DNA of 64,000 bases from Pyricularia pennisetigena (GCF_004337985.1 NW_021940922.1:713382-777381); one strand, 5' to 3'; shown: positions 45,691-57,542, numbered from the stretch's first letter. A program made the numbers and translations. Notes: a model not told the origin generated them from the sequence alone.

Positions 45691-47226
45691 ATGCTTCCAT
45701 CACTTCGGTTCCAACGACTGGTACCCGTCGCCTTCATTGTCCTGGTCTGCTTTTTCTTCCTGGGCTCACGTCTTAAAGAAACGCCGGACCCTGCCCTCGG
45801 CGCTCTTGACGGCGCCATCAGCCGGCCTGAGGGCGCGTCTGACGCACAGTCCCAAGCACAAACTCCAGCGCCACCATTAACGCCGACGACCCCCGAGACA
45901 AAGAGCGACGACGTGGCAGCGAAGCCAGGCCCTCCTCAATGCGCGTCCGAGATCGAGCGGCACCGTGCCTTCGGCCTGTCAAGCCAGTTCGTTTACCACA
46001 GGCGCTGCATCAAACCCAAGCATACGTCCGACGCCCCGAGAGATGTCGTCACAAAGATACAGAAGCCGCTCATCGGCAAGGGCGCCCACATCAACCTTGA
46101 TACCTGTACACATGACGATCTCCCGCCATGCGACCCCCTAACGTTGGAGGTGCCATTCAAACACCCGGCAAAGAAATACCCACACCTACTCTTTGGTATC
46201 TCTACCATATACAAGCGGTTGGAGGAAAGCCTGCCGGCATTCGCGACATGGCTCGCCGGTTCCGAATCACCTATGGTGGCCGTGGTGGTGGATGCGGAGC
46301 CTGAGAATGAGGCGCCCAAGGATTTCAAGGCCATAGAGGCTGTGTATCTCAAGGCAGGTATCAAGCTGACCTGCGTAAAGCCGCGCAACTCGACTCTCAG
46401 TGTGGACCAGAATCACTTTGCTGTAATTGATGACCTCGTCGAGGCCGCCACGCCGGAGATCAAGTGGATAGGGCTATTGGATGATGACACATTTTTCCCT
46501 AGTCTGTACAACCTTGATCAGGAACTTGCAAAATACGACTACAAGAAGTCGGTATGGCTAGGAGCCCTCTCGGAGGACTTGGAGGCGATCCGCAACTGGG
46601 GCGTGATGGCATTTGGAGGGGCTGGTGTCTTCCTCAGTGTCCCTTTAGCCAAGGAGCTAGCGCCACGAATTCCAGACTGCATCAACAACGCTCGCCGCGA
46701 CACGGGAGATGCCATTTTGCGCGATTGCATCTTTGACGAAACACATACCAAGCTTACCACTGTGACGGGACTATATCAACACGACCTTCGCGGCGATATC
46801 TCAGGCTTCTACGAGTCTGGCGTACGCCCGCTGTCCTTGCATCACTGGAAGTCGTGGTACCATGCGCCCGTGGACAAGATGGCCAGCATAGTAAATGTGT
46901 GCGGCGACTGCTTCCTGCAGAGGTGGCGCTTTGGAAACGACACACTATTTGCAAACGGTTACTCCATCACACAATATCCCGGGGTTGAGGGTGGCCTCGA
47001 CAATCTTGACTTGGAGAGGACAGAGACGACATGGGTTACGAATCGCAACGACTTTGACTGGAGTCTGGGACCGCTCCGGGAAAGACTCGCCGATGGAAAG
47101 AAGAAGTCGTACCTCCTGGTCGACATAAAGAAGTCCGACATGAACCTGATTCAGTTTTATGTTTTCAAAGGCAAAAAGGAGAACCAGGAGATTGATGAGC
47201 TTGTCGAGATTATATGGGAGTTATAA
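45691..47226 (+). CDS. Type II membrane glycosyltransferase, GT31/Fringe-like
   Basis: Intronless, 511 residues, ATG at 45691. A short basic N terminus and one transmembrane anchor (LVPVAFIVLVCFFFLGSRL, about 10-28) are followed by a Pro/Thr/Ala-rich stem, typical of Golgi type II enzymes. The catalytic region has LLFGISTIYKRLEESLPAFATWL, the metal/nucleotide-sugar DxD-type motif GLLDDDTFFPS, and WGVMAFGGAGVFLSVPLAKELAPRIPDC, the Fringe-like GGAG block. This pattern is shared by fungal DUF604/GT31-like proteins. Donor and acceptor are unknown; a role in O- or N-glycan extension is inferred. The final residues contain LVEIIWEL with no ER-retrieval motif. Confidence 0.82.
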   Translation: MLPSLRFQRLVPVAFIVLVCFFFLGSRLKETPDPALGALDGAISRPEGASDAQSQAQTPAPPLTPTTPETKSDDVAAKPGPPQCASEIERHRAFGLSSQFVYHRRCIKPKHTSDAPRDVVTKIQKPLIGKGAHINLDTCTHDDLPPCDPLTLEVPFKHPAKKYPHLLFGISTIYKRLEESLPAFATWLAGSESPMVAVVVDAEPENEAPKDFKAIEAVYLKAGIKLTCVKPRNSTLSVDQNHFAVIDDLVEAATPEIKWIGLLDDDTFFPSLYNLDQELAKYDYKKSVWLGALSEDLEAIRNWGVMAFGGAGVFLSVPLAKELAPRIPDCINNARRDTGDAILRDCIFDETHTKLTTVTGLYQHDLRGDISGFYESGVRPLSLHHWKSWYHAPVDKMASIVNVCGDCFLQRWRFGNDTLFANGYSITQYPGVEGGLDNLDLERTETTWVTNRNDFDWSLGPLRERLADGKKKSYLLVDIKKSDMNLIQFYVFKGKKENQEIDELVEIIWEL

Positions 47227-48819
47227 ATTTTTACGAGCGGTAATCAGCTTGACGATATATGCACTTGAACGTTCATACGTTATTTCTCTTTCATATTAAT
47301 AAACAAAACTTTTTGAATTAATGTCCATTTACAGATGCCTCCGAGTATGTACGTGTTCACTAGTAACCAGAAGAGATTCAAACTCGACCTATTCAGCAAA
47401 TATTATTTGTCTGGCTAGCCAGGTGGCCCCGGTTGCGCTGTTCGCAAGAACTAGTTCAACAACAACAGTTGATGGCGTGTCGCTGCTGACCTTTGCTAAA
47501 AATTAATTCCATGTCAAATAAAAGTTTGTACGAGTAATTAACTGTTCAGGTGCTGAAGTTAAAGTTGCTGTATTTTTGGTGACCGGGAGAAAGAGGAAAA
47601 AAAAAAAAAAAAAGAAAAAGAAAAAGAAAAACCAAGGATACCTTAACTCAAGCAACCTGACTGATGAGCTTTCTTTAAGACAGCATTGACCCCAGTCCCA
47701 AAACTAGTCAAGATCAACGACCTAATCTAATCGTAGTATTCCATTTATTTTTTAATACTTTTTATTTTTAATATTATTTTCTATAGTTCTATAGTAAGCA
47801 CAAAGGGTTTGTTTTTTCCTAAAGAGAAACCCCCCCTCCCCTAGTTAAGTACCTTGTCTTGACCAAAGTAGAGAGTTAGGCAGTGCAGTCAGTATAGGAG
47901 GGAGTACTGCTAATAGTATTTTGGTAAATAATGTGATTGCCAAGACTTTGACCGATAATGTCGATCAGGAGTTTTTTTAAATTGGCAAACCCCGCCAATC
48001 GATTGTACTAGGCCCTCACGGCTCTGCTTATACATTTGGTTGCGGCTTGCGAACCGCCCATTATATTTTCATTTTATCTTATCCGTTGTTGTTCCCCCGC
48101 CAAGGCCAGCCATGGGATGGGGTGGGGGACAGGGACTGGACGAGCTTCCAACCGGTTTCTGCGAATGACAAGCGAGCCACAGCGTGCTTAATCTCCGACT
48201 ATTTGGAGCAATAAGCACAAGATTTAAAGGTCATTGGTTATAGCTCTGGTGATGAACAAAAATGGTTCGAAACTTTGGACACATTATCTGAAGACTGAGA
48301 GGAATCTACTCCAGGTACCCTCACATGCCTAATAAGTCATTGATTGATTTGGGCGTCAGTAAATTGCCTTGCTTACCTTGCCTACTAGTCAAGGCTTTGC
48401 AGTCGGAGTTCACGGCGATTCTTTTATTTTGTTCTTATTTGTTTTTCTCGCGATTACTTTGTGTCCATGACCTCTCCCTTGACTAGGCGTCACCGGGGCC
48501 GAAATGCGCTACTGCAGCTTGGTGGCTGCGCACAGTTTGCTGCTACGAACCCGCGACATTTTCAACGGTAGGTTTCAGTCACACAAGCCACGCGAGTAGC
48601 TCGAATCGCTTTGGTTCCGACAATTTGTTGCAAGGTGCAACGCACTTCCGACGTATTGTCGTAGGCTTAGTGGTCTCGAATTCCTTTAGCAGCCAACAAT
48701 CATGTCTTGTAATGAAGGACCCTTTGCTTTGGGTATGGATGTCTTGAATCTAACTAGAGAAAGACAAAGAAAAAGGTCGGCTCCAATGGATTCTGCAGCC
48801 AAACCGTCGTAAGAAACTG

Positions 48820-48855
<36 letters not shown>

Positions 48856-50160
48856 GTCTACGGCAAAACAACTTTTCATCCTGCAGTACAGTAGTAGCAT
48901 GGTTTCTTCCTTGTTCAGGGTCAATCCAAGTAAATGGGGTATACTGTACCAAATACCAACAACAAAGAAGTACCTCTTTCCCGCTTCACCCCTGGATAAA
49001 ACCTCGTCGATGTACCTCATAGATGCATCAAGCAGGGAATATACCTGTGTTATCCCCCTGGGGCGGTCCAGCGCCCCTGGCCGGTACCTTGGATGATTTG
49101 ATTCGGTCGTAGAAGCGCGGGGGTGAATTGTCTCATTTGCTTTGCACACTAACAAATTGGTATGGGGACCTTGAACCAGGATGTTAGCGGTGCCTTGTTT
49201 CTTTTGTCGAGAGAGAGGGTTGGGGTGGGCGATCCACCGGGCCTGATTGCTTGTTCGTGCAATCAATTCAATTCTTTCTCTGTGCTAGCGGTCAATTACC
49301 GCTCTACCGCCTAGACGCATCATTCGTGATCGGGCTGGGCTGCATCTTCAATCCAAGTTTTTCCCCTTTTCTCTACCCTCTTTGCCGTCATTCATTGCGT
49401 CTTATCTCCTCCACCCACGCTCTTTGTTTTTTTTCATTATTTTTATTTTATTTTATTTTTTTATCTTCTTAACATTACCTTTGCCGACAAGTCCTTGTCG
49501 AGTCTGACAATTATCTTGTCAACCCAACACTCGTTTCCTAGTCATTCATTTGTTCAAAGTCGCTCGCTCGTTGCGATCCTTTCCGCTTATTGTTTTGAAG
49601 GAGGGACTGTGTACTGCCATCTTCTTTTTCGACTAAAAGAGTCAATTCCTTCGATATTCCCTGCACTCTATTTTTGGCTGCCTGGAATAACCCGACACGC
49701 CCGAGACACTCACAGGCCTGGGTCCGTCGCATACTTCGGTTGATACTGCGCATCTTCCCGCTGCACATCCCAACTCTTGCCATCCGGACTCTCGAATCAC
49801 AGCATTCTATCCTGCAGACGAACCTCATTTCCCCTGGAAGATTGGAAGACCTCAAACTTTAACCCGGATTTCAGCTGATTACTCGCGACTGAAAACAACC
49901 AAAAACCCGGCCGGCCTTCGGAGCCCTGCCAATCGGCAAAGGCGATCGATACCCATAACCGACGACCACAGGTGGCATTCAAATTCGTTTGGTGCGCCCC
50001 TATATCCCGAAGGAAGATCTCAACACGGCCCAAAACAAGGTCGAGAGAAGAGGGCCGTTTGGTTGCGTGATTCTAGCCCGTCTACTCGCCTCGTACCTGT
50101 ATACCTTCGGAGCGTTCCGTACTGTCTTAGCCAAAGAATGAACACAGCCCATCTGCCAAC
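47227..50160. other. Long intergenic region with simple repeats
   Basis: About 2.9 kb. It includes a purine-only A/G tract at 47589-47632, an A/T-rich stretch at 47710-47815, a 30-A run at 48823-48852, and a T-rich leader-like stretch with TTTTA repeats near 49424-49465. The last 900 bases are pyrimidine-rich and probably contain the promoter and a long leader of the TBC gene. A 34-codon ATG frame at 48467 is not supported. No other gene recognised. Confidence 0.45.
48823..48852. repeat. A30 homopolymer
   Basis: Thirty consecutive A in an intergenic region. Length may be inexact because such runs are error-prone in sequencing. Confidence 0.8.
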
Positions 50161-52526
50161 ATGATGCTACACGAGCCCCCAATGGCGAATCATCTGGCTT
50201 CACTGAAACGAGCCGACTCTCCTCCCGGCCTCACCGGCTCGAAGTCATCCAAATCCTCGTCCTTCCACTCTCGGAATTCTGACGACAGCAGCGTCCTGGC
50301 AGACGTTAGCCATTTCGAGGAGATAGGACTCGACGATGTTGCAACCCACCTCGATCGGGAGGCGCCCGTCAAGACAGCCCCCAACCCTTTTAGCACCTCG
50401 TACCCGACAGACCTACGAGCCGCCTCCCGCGCAAAGTCAGCACCACGCCTGCCCGCCCCTAGGGACTTGGGCAAGACACGACCTTTGCGAGAAATCACTA
50501 CCGGACCCAAGACACGGCCAAAATTCCCCCCGCTACACACCACCGACCTTCGGACCATCAATGTACGCAGCACAAATCTCAACACACTCTATCCCGCGCC
50601 CATGACAAGCCCCATTCGTTCCAAGAGCTTAGGCCCACGCAATGCCGCCATTCTACCCTCGAGGCGCCGCAGGAGCCAGAGTCCCAACTTGTCCTTGGTT
50701 GCACGGGATCCAAGCATAGCGATGATACGACCGCGAAGGAGTAGTTGGCAAGCAACCCATGAGCGCAAGTCATCTTTGGAGCTGGAAAGAGAGTGCGACG
50801 AGGATGACGATGATGACATCCCCGACTATCTCATTCTGGACAACGTGCCGATATCCCCAAGACCACAATCCGAACGTTCGAGGAGTCAGGTGAGCTCCAA
50901 GGCCAACTCCCCGGATCGTGGACCCAAGGAGAGGGTTAGGAGCATCGGCAATGGCACTCCTGCCGTTGCCATGGCACATGGATCTCTCAGATCACCGACC
51001 TGGAAAACGGACAGTGCGCTTGCCTCGCCACCAACCTCTTACGGTCCCAACCCCATATCCACACCACCGAGTGGCACTGTGAGCCCGATGAAGACGCGGA
51101 CTAAGAGCTGGACGGTTGCATTGGCTGAACTGAATGCCGAAGCAAAGGAACTGACCGAGAAGCTGGAGGAGCATGCCGATGAACTGCAGCAAAAGTCCGC
51201 TCAGCGGTCCAGCACGGGTTCCATGCCCACAAATCGACCCCGATCAGCTGACTCCAACGACAGCAAGACACGTCACAAATCAGCATTGCCAGAATTGCCA
51301 CCGCTGCGCAGGAGTAGTATTATGATTGATCCCCTGCCGATATCTAAAGAAAAAGAAGCCGTGCTCTCGAGGACCCGTCCATCATGGCTACCACCCAAGG
51401 ACCCTGCCGAGGAGCGTCGTCACCTGAAAGAATACCAAAAGATGATGGCAAAGAGCGCAGAGGCAGATAGGCGGCGAGAGACGGCTAAGAAGCTCAAATC
51501 GGAATGCAAAGACGTCGCGGCGGATACTCTTATGCAAGTTTGGGAGTTTGACGTGCTCCCAAGATGGAACGAAGCCATTCGGGAGCGTCGAACTCGCGAG
51601 CTCTGGTGGAGAGGAGTTGCACCAAGGAGTCGAGGAGCCGTCTGGACAAGAGCCATTGGAAACGAGCTGGGCCTAACCGAGACATCATATCGCGCCGCGC
51701 TTCGTCGCGCTCGCGAGGCCGAGGAACGGGAGGCTGCAGGAAAGTCCACACCTGCCGATCAAAAATATGCTAGCTGGGTGCGTGCCATCCGACGAGACGT
51801 TGAGAAGGCCACTTGGACCGACCTCAGAATCTTCCAGAAAGGAGGACCTTTACACCAGAGCCTTGTTGATATTCTTTCCGCCTATGCCATGTACCGCAGT
51901 GATATCGGGTATGTTGCTGGATGCAACGTAAGTTCTGACTCTTATCCATGAGACGGTGTCATATTTGGTGCTAACACAAATCATCTCATCAGACCATGGC
52001 GGCTCTTCTGCTCCTTAACCTTCCCTCTGCAACCGAATCTTTCATCGCACTGGCAAATGTGCTTAATCGACCACTACCTCTTAGCTTTTACGCCGCCGAC
52101 CCTGGCGCAAAAGCTACGGCATACAGCCTTATTCTTCAAACTCTCGCCCACAAATCGCCAGCTCTGCACAATCATATCACCAACTTGCCTGACAATGATC
52201 CCGAACTATACCTGTGCGACCTTTTTACTGGCCTCTTCACTTCTCACCTACCATTAGACGCTGCCGCACGTTTGTGGGACGTCTATGTCTTCGAGGGAGA
52301 CAAGCTTCTGATTCGTGCCGCCGTGGCACTAATGACGGAGAACGAAATGTCTTTGCTTGGTACCACCAGCGCTTCAGAAGTCCATACCGTCCTTCAAGGC
52401 CGCTCTTGCACCACATCGTCTTCATCACTAGGCTCCGACAAGCATTCCAAGTCGCAACGCGTAGTTGGACGTGCTGGAGAGGAAGACGCATGGATCAATG
52501 CCGTGCGCTCTGCTGGCAAAGTTTGA
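50161..52526 (+). CDS. TBC-domain (Rab GAP-like) protein with atypical catalytic fingers
   Basis: Two exons: 50161-51927 and 51993-52526 (GTAAGT donor, CTAAC branch, CATCAG acceptor, phase 0), giving 766 residues. About 440 N-terminal residues are Ser/Pro/Arg-rich and disordered with an acidic DEDDDDDIPDYLILD patch and a short coiled coil (LNAEAKELTEKLEEHADELQQ). The TBC fold starts near RELWWRGVAPRSRGAVWTRAIGNEL and runs to LWDVYVFEGDKLLIRAAVAL. The usual dual-finger motifs are altered: the glutamine of Y-x-Q is alanine (GYVAGCN, A586), and the Arg motif region reads TWTDLRIF (D554, R556) with one residue less than I-x-x-D-x-x-R. It may be a non-catalytic or specialised TBC protein, acting on an unknown Rab. 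Confidence 0.88.
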
Positions 52527-53665
52527 TTGTCACGCCCTTTATGACTGCATGCAACCGCCCCTTGCTATTTGGCCAAATATTTGTTCGACGCTCGACGTCA
52601 TGTATATACCCAGTATTCAATCTGGAGAAACTGGGCTTCGTCTAAAGATTTGTTTTCCCTAGCCTTTTGTTCTTTTGGGGGGCGTTGATTTGACCGGGCC
52701 GGATTTTATACTGTTAGTTATAACTTCTCGCTGCAAGCTGATCTGGAGATTTGTCCCTCCAAATCGCGCTTTATTCTGTATTCTTAATCTTCATCTGGGT
52801 ATACAAACCCAGGTAGGTACCTAGAAAGTTGCGCCCAGTCAACGTTACTGTACCTGGACATAACCTGGCTATGTTCTCAAAGACCGTTCAATATCACGAT
52901 GAAAAGTGTTTACAAACAAACTATTTGCACAGCATAGACGGTTTTTCGTTGTGGTGATTGGAAGGTTGATAGTCGCCCACATGACCGACATACAGGTATC
53001 AATTACGGGCTTGAGACAGTCTGCTGTAGTCTAGGTAATCGTGTCACCTCTTCCGTGCCACGGCAGGGCAGGATGCATGCACGTCATGAGCTCAACACTT
53101 GAGAACACCAATGACGCATGCCAAGCAACTGCGTCACCAAACCACAACGTCGACACTTCTGCCCTACCACTTGCCTTGGTTTTCCTCCCGTCCCAAAATT
53201 GACGTTACGATGGAAAGTGGGTTTATAAGAACAATAAACCAAGTCCTCCAGCTTGGCCGGATTTCCTTGGGATGCGTCACTTTAACAGATTCACGAATCC
53301 ACTCACTCACTCCTAAGAAAAAATATAAAAAAATAAAAAAATTACCCAGTAATACACTTTCAAAGATTGGTTTGCCGTTCTAGCCGGCCCCAAACCTGAG
53401 AAGGCAAGTCGTACCGCGAGAAATGTCCGAAGTAGAATCCTCTATTGTTATTTCGGGTGTTATCCCCCCTCTCCATAACACCGGTGCACTCTCGATAGAT
53501 GCGTACCAGTAGAAGCTAATTCTAGGATAAATAGAATACAAAAGGGAACAAATACAAGAGCAGAAATAAGATAAGCAAAATAAATCGGGACAAAAAGAAG
53601 TCTTGCGACAAAAGGAAACCTCCAGCGGCACTCCCCAAAAGAAGAAAGAAAACGCAAACACAAAC

Positions 53666-53800
53666 ATGCCATTCTTCTACAGCAAAGGCATTGGTGGTCG
53701 GCGCTTTGGAACGAGCATCCATGCCGACAGGCATGGTGTGCGTCGAGGGCCGTGGAGGTTTAATATCTGCGGCTTCAACTGCTTCAAGAACCGGCATTGA
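53666..53800 (+). CDS. Candidate 44-residue microprotein
   Basis: ATG at 53666 and TGA at 53798 give a 44-residue, Gly/Arg/Phe/Asn/His-rich protein containing FFYSKGIGGRRFGTSIHADR and ending NICGFNCFKNRH. Net charge is strongly positive. The composition is more protein-like than surrounding frames, and the ATG follows an A/C-rich leader. The opposite strand has a 91-codon frame with a hydrophobic end across the same DNA, so the strand is not certain. No family recognised; it may be chance. Confidence 0.3.
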   Translation: MPFFYSKGIGGRRFGTSIHADRHGVRRGPWRFNICGFNCFKNRH

Positions 53801-54227
53801 TAGTTATTTGATGGAGAGAGAGCATGCTGCCTCCGCAAAGACCGAGATGAGGGATATATGAAGAAGTTCCCTGGAACCGGGTACACAACAAGACATTGAC
53901 TAGTCGCCTAGAGAGGCGGGTTTCATGGAGTAAAGTAATTAGATCCAGGTGACGACTGTTATGAGAATTGACAGGCAGGCAGTCAGGCGAATAGGCGCAA
54001 CGCAAAACACAAACAAGACTTTCGGAATGGAGTTTTCTCCTATTGTGATAGAAATGAGACTGGAAGATGATTTGGCGGAAACACAAATTCAAACAAAACG
54101 AAACAATATTTTGTGATAAAATGCGCCATCAAAACTCGCGAAAAATGGGGTCCCAGACTGAGAGACGCCAGGACATAACAGCAGTGAGATATTGTTGTAA
54201 ACACGGGGTCGCATGAAGACGCTTGAG

Positions 54228-54297
54228 CGCCAGCTGGCGAGGTCGGCATATTTCAAGACAGCCATGTTGCAACATGGCTGCCCGCCAGCTTTGGCGG
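54228..54297. promoter_or_regulatory. Cluster of three perfect dyad symmetries
   Basis: Three inverted repeats lie within 70 bases: a 12-bp palindrome CGCCAGCTGGCG (54228-54239), a 22-bp perfect palindrome with half site CAGCCATGTTG (54259-54280), and CCGCCA-GCTT-TGGCGG (54282-54297). They sit about 220 bases past the stop of the 54.5 kb gene. They could form hairpins in RNA, cruciforms, or protein sites; the role is unknown. Confidence 0.5.
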
Positions 54298-54480
54298 CCG
54301 CATCGCATGCAGCGACCTTCTGCCTACTTTGTTCTCTTCAGCCATCTTGAATTTCTTCTGTTTTTTTCTTTCTCTCTGTTTCATCCGCCGACTTCAAACT
54401 TTGGTGAAGCTCGGTTCTCGTACCCAGCGCACGGTTTCGTTGCCACGACAAAGGAGATCGGCGTGGCGTTTTTGTAAGCG

Positions 54481-54517
<37 letters not shown>
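54481..54517. repeat. A37 homopolymer directly after a stop codon
   Basis: Thirty-seven A on the + strand abut the minus-strand TGA (54518-54520), so the transcript of that gene would have U37 immediately after its stop codon. True length may vary. Confidence 0.8.
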
Positions 54518-54520
<3 letters not shown>

Positions 54521-57046
54521 ACCCGTGGAAAAGCGTTTTCTCCCGTCGCCCCTGCCTGAAAGCCCCTTTGCCGGCGACTTGGCGACAGAAGTGTTCTTCT
54601 CGTCCGTTGCCTTTTTGATCTTGGGTGGAGTCGTGGCCGGTGCCTTGCCGTCTGGTTTCTTCTGCTCATCCCTGACATGTTTCTTCTTGGCCATCACCGC
54701 AGCGGCTCGTGCCTCCTCCTTTCTCTGTCGCTCCTTTCTTGCTTTCTTGTTGAGCCTTGCGCGCCTGTTCTTGAGAACTTTTTTCTCCCGCACATCGGCG
54801 CTGATCGTGGTGGGAGCCATGCCTCCCTGGTGGTTGTCGTCCGACTTGGTATGGTTGACGTTGGTTGTCGGCGAATTCCGAGGCTTCTTGCTCTGTGCAG
54901 GGCAGCCTTCCGCGTCTTCAATTGTCTTTCGCTTCTTGGAAGCAGAAGACTGTCGGTGGTCTGCCTGGGAACCACTCTGCTTTAGGGATAGTCGGGGGAC
55001 GTCTTGATCATATTTGCCTAGGTTGGCATGGGGAAAAGTCGACTGTAATGGATTAGAATGAAGGTGTGGAACCGAAGGAAATGTGGCTAGCGTCTTCTTG
55101 CCGGGTTTCTTTGAAGATGCCGGTAGGCCAAAGTCGTTGATTGGCGCGACAGGCCGCTTCGGCCCAGTGAAAATAGTAGCAGGAGTATTGGCCGCGATAA
55201 CGCTGTCAGCTTCCTCATCGGACGTTGCTTCGCACTTGATGTGGACCAAAGAAGACCTTGATGGTACACCGTAATGTGACGCTTTACGGTGCAATGTCTG
55301 GGAAGGAGTATGTCTGGGGATCTCGTCCTCTTCATCAGCAAAAGACTCTTCGAGATTCTCCCGCTTGAGAGCAATAAGTTCATCATCAGAGATGCCGGTA
55401 TATGACTGCTGGCCTGCCTCTGGCTTAATCTTGACTGTATCGGGACAGAATGCAGCCTTGTTCTTTGCAAATGCCGGCTCGGCCCCTTTCTACGATGTCG
55501 AGCTGGTATCTGCAACGGCTTCAGTATTGTCAACATCGGGGATTGTGCGGGGCATCTCATCTGGAGAGTCCCAATGCTGTTGTTGCTGAACGGGATCCTT
55601 AGAATGACCTTTGAGAGCAGTGGCCATGTCATCCTCGGGGAGACCAGGACTGGGAGCTTGTTCTCTCCTTCGCCGCTGCAGTGAGACAAGTGACTGGGCA
55701 GATCCGTCTTCAAGGGCAGGAGAGGCATTCCTGAGCCTACCAGCCTCGTCAAAGTCGAGGATACTAAAAGCATCCGCCCAATCTTTCAGAGAGCCGTCAC
55801 TGATAGGAGAGCGTGAGGGAGACCTGGCCGTGGAGCTCTGCACAATGACGGGCTTGTGCTTGTAGTCGAGCTCAGTTGAATGGCTAGCTTTTTCGGGGCC
55901 TGGTACATTCTCATCCTGTCGGCCTGCGTGATTTGACTTGTAGTCGCGGGCGAGAAGAGCAAGAGCAATATGCACCTTGTCGCACTCTTCGACTCTCCTC
56001 CGGGCGCGCTCATCGCCCTCTCTCTCCTGTCGCCGCTTTTCTTTCCTTGTAGCGATCAGAAAGTCAATGCCAGTTTCGTGGAACCTGATCCTTCTGGTCT
56101 TCCTGCCAATCGTCGATCGTAGCCAATCCTTGTTGAAGCCCCTCTCGATGCCGTCGTTCATCAGTCGGTCCACAGAGGTCTGGGCGGGCTTCTGACCCCG
56201 TTTTGTCGTGGGTACGATGGGTGGGACTCCGGTCTTGGATGACCGTTCGAGAGCTCGGGGCAAAAGACTCATGTTGGCGACGTATCTCGTGCCGCGGATT
56301 CTCTGCCTCCTGCCGAACCGCTGGGAGTCGCTGTCTGACGCCGACGAGTCCCAGGCAAGCAGCTCCTCTGTGAAAAGAAGCTGGTCCTTGAGGCGCTCGT
56401 CGTTTCTGAGGCTCCAATTCACCTTCCGAATCGCTTTGGAGACCTGTGCCTTAGCATCGTCAAGACTGGGCAGCTTCTCCTCGGTCCAAAGTTGAGCTGG
56501 GGCCACGTTGTTGTCGGTGGTCAGATCGATGATGTTTGGTGTGGCTTTGTTCTTTGCAGAGTATCTATCTGTTGGCTTGAGACCCGAGATACAAGCTGGT
56601 AATGCATCTGGATCAACTGAAGCTGCTCTGAAGGAGGAGGAGGGCTGAGTCTGCGCAGTTCGCGCACTATAGCTGTGTAAGCTATGAGGATCAGTGGGGA
56701 GATGAGTCTGAGAAGGTAGTCCACGGGGTGAAATGGAATTGGCGGCAACAGCCGCCTCGGAAGATCGCCGGCTCTTGTTGGCAGATAGAGTTGCTGCAGT
56801 CCTTGCGGAAGGAGAAGATACTGGACTTGGCGGGCTGCTATTGACTTGAGGCGCGGGAAGACCCCGGCCTGCCGTGCGACTTTTGGATGCCGAAGAATTC
56901 CCGATGGTCTTAAGCAATGAACCTCCATCTTCCCCGGTTAGATCGACAAAGCAAACCTTGTTCCTTGATGACGAAACATAAGAGCTTTGTAGTGAGCGAT
57001 TGCGCAAAATGCTACGCGGAGCCGGCGGTGTGCTGATCGGGGGCAT
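54518..57046 (-). CDS. Uncharacterised disordered protein, frame interrupted by one in-frame TAG
   Basis: From ATG 57044-57046 the frame runs 518 codons to TAG at 55490-55492, then stays open in the same frame for a further 323 codons to TGA at 54518-54520. Both sides look coding, so they probably belong to one gene of about 840 residues. The TAG may be a nonsense mutation, a sequencing error, or part of an intron: the TAG itself could be an acceptor, but only weak donors (GTTGAC, GTTCAG) fit phase 0. The N terminus has PRSILRNRS and two SUMO-interaction-like motifs (CFVDLTGED, NIIDLTTDN). A middle helical region contains VNWSLRNDERLKDQLLFTEELLAWDS. The C terminus is Lys/Arg/Glu-rich (KKVLKNRRARLNKKARKERQRK). 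No family recognised; nuclear location inferred. Confidence 0.65.
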
Positions 57047-57502
57047 AGTTGGTGATCGTAAGGAGACCTGTTCTGAAGAAAGATGACGAGCTAATCAATG
57101 GTGGTAAGGAGAAATTAAAGTGGTCTTGCTTCTTTGAAGAAACCTCGACTGATCAAAGTTGAGCCGTGGCAAAACGCGTTTGTGAAAGTCGGACTCCAGT
57201 GTTAGATCTGGTGAATGTAAAGAGTAAAGCACGTGGTATATGACATAACCAACTCCCAGGAAAAGTTATGAGATTTATGGACAGAAACAAGAGGTTGACC
57301 CAGAAAGTGAGTGGAAAGTGAAATGGAGCAAGTGTAACTAGTCTAGAGTCTAGACTTAAAGCTGAAAGACGAGCCACATAGAATTGAAGCTCAATAGCTG
57401 TTTGCGGATTCAGGATATCAGCGTGCCTGCTAAACACGGTAAAGTTGATAAGTGATGCAGCTAGGGTGCAAATCTAAGGGGTTGGTGCTGTCAAGTCCAT
57501 GT

Positions 57503-57542
<40 letters not shown>

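Larger units (their letters stand above)
52527..54480. other. Convergent intergenic region
   Basis: Lies between the 3' ends of the TBC gene and the minus-strand gene at 54.5 kb. It contains a possible 44-codon frame at 53666-53800 and a cluster of DNA dyads at 54228-54297, each listed separately. No other gene recognised. Confidence 0.45.

Noticed and set aside
48467..48571. 34-codon ATG frame followed by TAGGT, possible first exon
   Set aside because: No downstream exon with matching phase or domain could be found.
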